A DNA stretch of 12,231 bases from the NCBI GenBank assembly GCA_020426065.1, contig JAGQQT010000065.1, forward strand, positions 1 to 12,231. The letters run 5' to 3'. Position 1 is the stretch's first letter, and each line of letters starts with the position of its first letter. The DNA comes from Planctomycetaceae bacterium (GTDB lineage Bacteria; Planctomycetota; Planctomycetia; Planctomycetales; Planctomycetaceae). Position numbers and translations under genes: made by a program. This document shows, piece by piece, positions 8,101 through 12,231 of the stretch. Under the pieces are notes generated by a model. It had not been told where the DNA came from and made no database searches. It worked only from the letters and a program-made list of their open reading frames with translations.

Positions 8101-11100
8101 GTGCAATCAGTAATGGCTGTTGACCAAGTGGCTGAAAGCCTTCAGTGCTGCGCTGGCGGAGTCCTTCTGCCTGATTGATGTTCACATCAATCAGCGGATC
8201 CCAGCCAATGGACCAGTCTCCGATTTCACGCGTCACGCCCTGTGGAACAACATCCGGACAGACAAACGAAACCCGTTCCGTCGAAACTTCAAGTGGAGAA
8301 AACAGAGCCATCGTGAGCACGGTCTGATGATCAATGGCCTGTTTGAGCTGGATCCGCAATCGCCCATTGGCCAGCCGTGTCCAGCCTGCCACATCGTTAC
8401 CAGCCAGTGATTTCAGAAAGACTCCTTCCGGAATTTCCAGCTCCAGTTCGGAGAAAGTTCCCTGGGCGATTTCGAACTGATAGGTGTAGCGGAGTTCGAT
8501 CCCCTGTTCGAGAACTGAGACCTGTCTGGTTGATGTGCAGGACAGAAACTGCAACTGAGCCGAAGATACCACAGGCTGCCAGGAGAGAGTAAAAGTGCCT
8601 CCCTGTGAAATGGCAAATTCGGCAATCGTCTCCTGCTCCCGTTTCACCAGCCGATAGGGAATCGTCCCATCGTTGATTCGCAGCAGACTGCTTTCACCCG
8701 GAATGGAAAATGAAAACGATCCACTGGCCACCGGCTGTAATTGCAGTGAAAACTGACCTGCCGCTCCAATCGCTTCGGCAGGAAAGCGGAATTCAGCGTC
8801 AATCAGATGCAAACCGCGGGATTTGACAACGGCTGACAGCAGTCCTTTATTATCTGTTGCGGCCGCTACAGGTGCGCCATTGATTTCCATTTTGCTCAAC
8901 AACGCTCCCTGAATGGGAATCGTGATGATCTGTTCGGCGTCTCGATAGCTCTGAATTACAAACCGGGCCTTCAGAACGATTGTGTGCTCCCGGGGTGTCG
9001 GCTGATTCAAAGTCACGCTGGCCTGATAGGACGCTTCGACAACCTGGTGAGCGACCGGTGCCGGATCGAGCTGTTCTTCTGGATGAGCCTGTTTCCACAA
9101 GTTGAGATAAACATCTTTCGGCACGTAAACCTGGTCTGCTGCCAGAGGAGATTCATCAGCTCCGTAAGGGAAGACGAGTGGAATTTTTGCTGGAGGAGCC
9201 GGTTCAACCGGTTGCTTTTCTTCAGCAAAAACAGAGCCGCAGGGGATCAGCAGCAGCATAATGCCGGTGGCCACCCATTTATGTCGTTCCTTCAGCAACC
9301 ACATCAGACAGAGTTTTGAACCTGATGCCAGCCAGCCCCACAGTGCCTGCAGAATCCACAACAGACAGCCCAGCACTGTTCCGAGCAGCATGGCTTCCAG
9401 CAGCGAATGAAACACCGCTCCGGAAACACCTGCGGCAGCCAGAGGAACTCCCAGTGTCAGAATCAGTAACGTGAAGCGGGACAGCAGCGAACTGTGCCTC
9501 ATCAGCCAGTAAGCCAGCAAAATCAGAGCGGTAATTAACCACTGCATCCGCTGCCCCAGCTCATAACCATGTACACGCACACTGAAGACTTCAGGTGCGG
9601 ACATTCCATTGAGCGTGGTTTTGCGAAAATGCTCGGGAATCGTCCACTCCAGTGCCAGGGAAAGAAATCCTTCTCCTTCCCCCACCAGACCATATTCCTC
9701 ACGCTTCTGTTCTTCACCTAATGGTTGTGCCAAAATTGTTCTTCCAGCAGTGTTCAACCGTAAATCTGATTCCAGTTGCTCCTTCACTTGAACCTCAACT
9801 TCAGAAAGCTTTTCCACTTCGTCTTTTCCAGCGTTTGAATACGAAACGACAGGAGGAGCCTCTGGCGTTGCCAGAGGACGATTCTGTGCATTCTCCACAC
9901 GCATCCGTCTGGCCTTCTTGGCTTCTGTAATGAGTGAATCCGATTGGGGTTCAGTGACCGACTGTGGATTCTCTGCATCAGCCAGTCCCAAGCTGACACC
10001 AGCCGGTGCGGTCGCTGGAACGGGCATGTCTTCCATGCTTCTGGTCACTGAATAGTCATAGTATTCATCGGTCTCTTGTGCAGTTGAACCGACTCTGTCC
10101 ACACTCATCATTTCTGGGGGAGCATGACTGAGAGTCATTTTCGAAAGCAGCAATAACAGCACCGAACCTCCCGCCACAAAAACCAGCAACAAGGCAAAAG
10201 GCCAGCGTAAACGATGATCCGAAAGCTGAATAAATCCCAACACGATCAGTCGAGTGAGAATCAGCGGAACGAGCAGCAGTCCACAACCCCAGGCCAGATT
10301 GACCAGAAAGCCAGACAAGGATGTCTGCCGCAACTGTTCAATTACACGGGACAGCCAGGTGTGCGGTACTGGTGATTCTGCCCGTGTCATTCCGGGAGAA
10401 AGCGATTCGATTTCTTCGCTGCTTTCGTGATGCAGCTCCCAGTTGACCTGCAACAATGCCATTTCCTGCGGAGCCCCCTTCCCCTGTTCGATCGCGAATT
10501 TCGGGAGCGGGATATCATATTTGCGTGAGGTCAATCCAGTTCGAGGTTCAACAACAGACCGGTAAATCAACTGGAGAGTCTGTCCGCTGTCCTGCAAACG
10601 GTTAAGAATCGGGACCTGGTAAGCGGCTCCATCTTTCCGGACCGGAACCGGATTCCCATTGACCAGCGTCGACCAGAGCACAGAGCCTTCCGGCAACAGT
10701 ACCAGCAGGTGAGGAATCCCAACCGCCTGGAAGTTCAGTTCGGCCCGCTGCTCGATGATTTCCTCATCAATCCACTTTGTCTCCATCATCAGAAGCTGAC
10801 CGATTCCTGCAGGAATTGGAGCCGCTTCGAGTTGCTGGACGGTCAGCGAGACCTGAGCAGGTTCGGTCAGTCGGTAGGCAGCAATGACTCTGTTATTGGC
10901 AAAAGAGTGCTGCTCAGCCAGGTCGGCCGGATCAATCATTTCGAAAGCCTGACCATCCTCTGAAGTGACCCTGGCATCAACATACTGCCGATCATCAGAC
11001 AGGAAAGCCAGATTTGTGACCGCCAGTTCGGCACCAGGAAAGACAAACTGAGTGAGCGAGAATTCCTGTCCAGGCTCGTAGGGAAAGTTCAGTGACAACG

Positions 11101-12231
11101 CCAGTGAAACCGGCCCGACAACATGACGATCAAAGGTCAGTAACCAGGTTGTACTGCCATTCTCCGTTTTCTGTTGCTGGCGGGAGATACGTGCCGGCGA
11201 AAGTGAAATGATCTCTGCCAGTTCATTGACTTCCTGAGGCAGTTCCAACTCCAGAGTCCGCAGTCCACCTCCAGAAATATTGAGCAGGAAAACGGATTTG
11301 GCTTCAATCAGACGTTCTTCTGCATCAATCAGAGTTGTGGTACTGACATCAAACCTGGTGCTTTTCCGCTGGATCGAAAGTTGACCACCGATTTTGGCAT
11401 TTTGATATCGATACCCAAACAGTTCGTCAGGTGTTCCCAGCTCTGCTGAATCCATCCCCGTCATCTGCTGGGGCACCACTTTGAGCCGGGGATTGGCAGC
11501 GATGGTATAGGTCCCTTCCAGAACATTCACATCATCCAGCTTCAGTTCCGGCAGCGGAAGAACAACGGGGACCGCGGTTTCATCCGGCAGTTCAATTGCC
11601 TGGCGGACAATGACCGAAACCGTACGATGCTCGTCTGGCTTCAGTGCTGGAGAAAGCGCGATCACAATGTGATCCGGCTGACCAGTTGCCCGGATAAGTT
11701 GCCATTCCAGTTCAGCCTGATCCTGGCGAACCGTGACCACGCTCCAGCTTTCAGGAATGGTCAGTTTGAGTTCGTGCAGTGGAGCAAACAGCGTCTGCAG
11801 TGTAAAGACGGCGGACAGTTGCATCTCAAATTCACCAACATGCAATCGATGAGAAGCGGCTGCCTGGACCTCACGGGACATCTGCTCTGCACTGAGACGG
11901 AATTCAAAGTCTTCCCGCCACAAGTCATAAAACTGAACTGGACCCAGTGCGACATAAGTTTCTTCTGGATTCCATTGCCGGGTTGCGGGACGAATCCCTT
12001 CCATCATCAGAGTCTTGACGCGGATTTCCGAAGGTGAAGAGAGAGCCAGACCCCCGGTATGTGTGGTGGCCCCCTTAAGAAACAGTGTGGCTATGTTCCA
12101 GTCCGCAGAATCATTGTTCAGCTGGATCCCCTGCATCTGTACCCGGATTCGCTGGGAAATCGGCTCCCGAAAGGTGAGTGTGATTTCTGTACGATCCGGA
12201 CTCTCCGCATCATCCCGCAAATCCCAGGATT
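5165..12231 (-). CDS. Giant beta-rich multi-span envelope protein, N-terminus cut by window
   Basis: The frame is open from the right edge to a TGA at 5167-5165, at least 2355 residues. The TTG at 12220 is not needed as a start because the frame continues upstream (SWD then LRDD). Residues are counted here from 12220. The N half has beta modules at about 131-241 and 287-440, an LPEGSVLW segment near 507, two membrane spans (634-694), a charged linker, a beta segment GFLSLALEW near 850, and a cluster of spans (892-965). A signal-peptide-like segment (973-999) follows. The C half has the motif VYVPKDVYLNLW (1030), beta modules at about 1223-1345, 1384-1500 and 1555-1670, LPENELLISVLVEG (1802), a probable coiled coil (1914-1997), two EF-hand-like loops (2005-2016, 2170-2181), a Gln/Pro-rich linker, GGLSIPIQLPLYD (2228) and about three terminal spans (2269-2345). 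It is probably an inner-membrane protein with large extracytoplasmic domains. I recall similar proteins in planctomycetes but know no function, and no catalytic motif is visible. Confidence 0.85.
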   Translation of the reverse strand, partial: SWDLRDDAESPDRTEITLTFREPISQRIRVQMQGIQLNNDSADWNIATLFLKGATTHTGGLALSSPSEIRVKTLMMEGIRPATRQWNPEETYVALGPVQFYDLWREDFEFRLSAEQMSREVQAAASHRLHVGEFEMQLSAVFTLQTLFAPLHELKLTIPESWSVVTVRQDQAELEWQLIRATGQPDHIVIALSPALKPDEHRTVSVIVRQAIELPDETAVPVVLPLPELKLDDVNVLEGTYTIAANPRLKVVPQQMTGMDSAELGTPDELFGYRYQNAKIGGQLSIQRKSTRFDVSTTTLIDAEERLIEAKSVFLLNISGGGLRTLELELPQEVNELAEIISLSPARISRQQQKTENGSTTWLLTFDRHVVGPVSLALSLNFPYEPGQEFSLTQFVFPGAELAVTNLAFLSDDRQYVDARVTSEDGQAFEMIDPADLAEQHSFANNRVIAAYRLTEPAQVSLTVQQLEAAPIPAGIGQLLMMETKWIDEEIIEQRAELNFQAVGIPHLLVLLPEGSVLWSTLVNGNPVPVRKDGAAYQVPILNRLQDSGQTLQLIYRSVVEPRTGLTSRKYDIPLPKFAIEQGKGAPQEMALLQVNWELHHESSEEIESLSPGMTRAESPVPHTWLSRVIEQLRQTSLSGFLVNLAWGCGLLLVPLILTRLIVLGFIQLSDHRLRWPFALLLVFVAGGSVLLLLLSKMTLSHAPPEMMSVDRVGSTAQETDEYYDYSVTRSMEDMPVPATAPAGVSLGLADAENPQSVTEPQSDSLITEAKKARRMRVENAQNRPLATPEAPPVVSYSNAGKDEVEKLSEVEVQVKEQLESDLRLNTAGRTILAQPLGEEQKREEYGLVGEGEGFLSLALEWTIPEHFRKTTLNGMSAPEVFSVRVHGYELGQRMQWLITALILLAYWLMRHSSLLSRFTLLILTLGVPLAAAGVSGAVFHSLLEAMLLGTVLGCLLWILQALWGWLASGSKLCLMWLLKERHKWVATGIMLLLIPCGSVFAEEKQPVEPAPPAKIPLVFPYGADESPLAADQVYVPKDVYLNLWKQAHPEEQLDPAPVAHQVVEASYQASVTLNQPTPREHTIVLKARFVIQSYRDAEQIITIPIQGALLSKMEINGAPVAAATDNKGLLSAVVKSRGLHLIDAEFRFPAEAIGAAGQFSLQLQPVASGSFSFSIPGESSLLRINDGTIPYRLVKREQETIAEFAISQGGTFTLSWQPVVSSAQLQFLSCTSTRQVSVLEQGIELRYTYQFEIAQGTFSELELEIPEGVFLKSLAGNDVAGWTRLANGRLRIQLKQAIDHQTVLTMALFSPLEVSTERVSFVCPDVVPQGVTREIGDWSIGWDPLIDVNINQAEGLRQRSTEGFQPLGQQPLLIAPKRVYRFTARPQNLQLEIQRKRTQTTATHHTLVDLQPHKMHLATVIQAQLQGEPRSALEVQLPAGFRPIEVNANDLRDWFSSDEVENQPRTLTVLFHRPLVGNVQLAIRGYIPLTEADYSAITIRGFKLLNTTQSSEYVGIGANSAFELAATSSQHARSIPPGELPPLAQQTAAFPVQFAFVNTDASGIEVVMQMRQEAPQLSASSVSVVAVSPTTVDLGISLQWVIRKGATDQFRFLGPAWMKGRTEFQSPYLRQVLTEEVGEDKTLFVLETRSPISSQFLVTATISLPLPADSLVKVPALEIIEDSLGPEGDPVRSTLEIQNHYAVLVNLGLQTLEPTSNHEEQIVSARELPLEVSDELVRQSVEVINVLPGNPPSWKLLELEPQESPPATVFLTEMTTVLTATGEYRTSSVMTVKNRGRQFLPLILPENELLISVLVEGRPSRAVLNTLDGQKVWMIALPPKGDADLAFDVAVITQGKLAVDFRHLWFGKTITMQRPEILSLERSAEYGVPVMHTVWKVSFPDQFTAHEYVGQDNNMTLTQSTEVSEVRILSRLQELTELTELVKSKSSTYRQKVRAINNIKGLSKMIEDQTTTLDSSIQSSTQLQLDAINGTVDQLPEARTQAVDGTDVNGDGVMLFDDAAFGRNYILDNNRDILNRNAVTWEEKGETQSGKQIDADGAVRFVLPPAEKAAAAKQPADKAKMMVPDQSERLNDRKRLLEENIRQNVDFLQQQQQQPPAPAQQPASSQSGDEQSGPLGERKPNEGNAAGFEFRHDSGMTQNRGLVLGGTGGGIDQNANGIVTYTDDLAAIQTQEFTNLFGTIAGVTNSSAPANELYRRHWAFDSDQGSSTPATGGLSIPIQLPLYDQQLVFSKVGGNAQLMLTLSSKSVWPQLLGYLWTGLSLILILWLLFIRKAILAGAHQRELLVLGLLAGLVLFGIANGAFAYLGLLVALVSGVLLVMKITRPLDQPLTETA
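5678..5713 (-). other. EF-hand-like calcium loop 2
   Basis: The twelve codons read DQNANGIVTYTD, with Asp1, Asn3, Asn5, Gly6, Val8 and Asp12 in the calcium-loop pattern, followed by DLAAIQ. It lies 165 residues after the first loop, across the Gln/Pro-rich linker. Confidence 0.5.
5885..5902 (-). repeat. Six-glutamine run in a Gln/Pro/Ala linker
   Basis: Six mixed CAA/CAG codons encode Gln6, followed by PPAPAQQPASSQ. This marks a disordered linker between the two calcium-loop regions of the giant protein. The CAG/CAA mix makes simple slippage expansion less likely. Confidence 0.7.
6173..6208 (-). other. EF-hand/dockerin-like calcium loop 1
   Basis: The twelve codons read DVNGDGVMLFDD and are followed by AAFGRNYIL. 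Asp1, Asn3, Asp5, Gly6, hydrophobic position 8 and Asp12 fit the calcium loop of EF-hands. The helix after it resembles the first half of a dockerin repeat. It lies directly after the probable coiled coil in the C half of the giant protein. Confidence 0.55.
9224..9304 (-). other. Signal-peptide-like segment in the middle of the giant gene
   Basis: Twenty-seven residues starting at an in-frame ATG (9304) have all three parts of a Sec signal peptide: a basic start (KERHK), a hydrophobic core (VATGIMLLLIP) and a cleavage-like end (SVFA, then EEK). A Pro-rich spacer and a new beta region follow, as after a normal signal peptide. There is no stop codon before it and no clear ribosome binding site (bases 9305-9325 read TCAGGTTCAAAACTCTGTCTG on the minus strand), so separate translation is unlikely. 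In the present protein it probably acts as one more membrane span, possibly cleaved. Confidence 0.6.

Noticed and set aside
9302..9304. Separate second gene starting at ATG 9304
   Set aside because: There is no stop codon ahead, no clear ribosome binding site and no break in coding character; fusion is the simpler reading.
12218..12220. TTG as the start of the giant gene
   Set aside because: The frame stays open through the right edge and there is no sign of a signal peptide after the TTG, so the true start lies outside the window.

Overview
The window most resembles chromosome of a planctomycete (Planctomycetota, perhaps a Gimesia/Rubinisphaera-like member of the Planctomycetaceae). The grounds are roughly balanced base composition, large genes for exported proteins of unknown function, and two protein types I recall as common in that phylum: secretin N-domain proteins carrying a 'Y-x-V-x-DLV' motif, and very large beta-rich membrane proteins carrying a 'VYVP-x-x-x-Y-x-x-LW' motif. 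The assignment comes from protein style, not from a marker gene. I see no rRNA, tRNA, CRISPR array, insertion sequence or phage gene.

Layout. Three genes lie on the + strand: the 3' part of an AsmA-like envelope protein gene (to 2162), an exported protein with two copies of a secretin-type STN plus N-domain module (2431-4047), and an exported protein with one such N-domain followed by a degenerate secretin-like beta domain (4179-5081). They converge on one giant open frame on the - strand (5165 to beyond the right edge, at least 2355 residues). The 83-base convergent gap holds an 8-bp GC-rich hairpin that abuts the stop codon of the giant gene and could serve both strands as a terminator. The 268-base gap before the second gene holds two small hairpins and a good ribosome binding site. 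No stretch over 300 bases lacks a gene.

The most unusual object is the giant frame. Its two halves follow the same plan: repeated beta modules, an 'LPE...L-V-x-G' segment, a linker, a 'G-x-LS' beta segment, then a transmembrane cluster. Between the halves lies a complete signal-peptide-like segment, so the gene looks like an in-frame fusion or tandem duplication of two envelope proteins. The C-terminal half also carries a likely coiled coil, two EF-hand/dockerin-like calcium loops and a Gln/Pro-rich linker.

Together the genes point to the cell envelope: an AsmA-type protein, two secretin-derived periplasmic proteins without a recognisable secretin pore, and a giant multi-span protein with large extracytoplasmic regions. 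A shared pathway is only inference. No catalytic residues were recognised in any of the four proteins.
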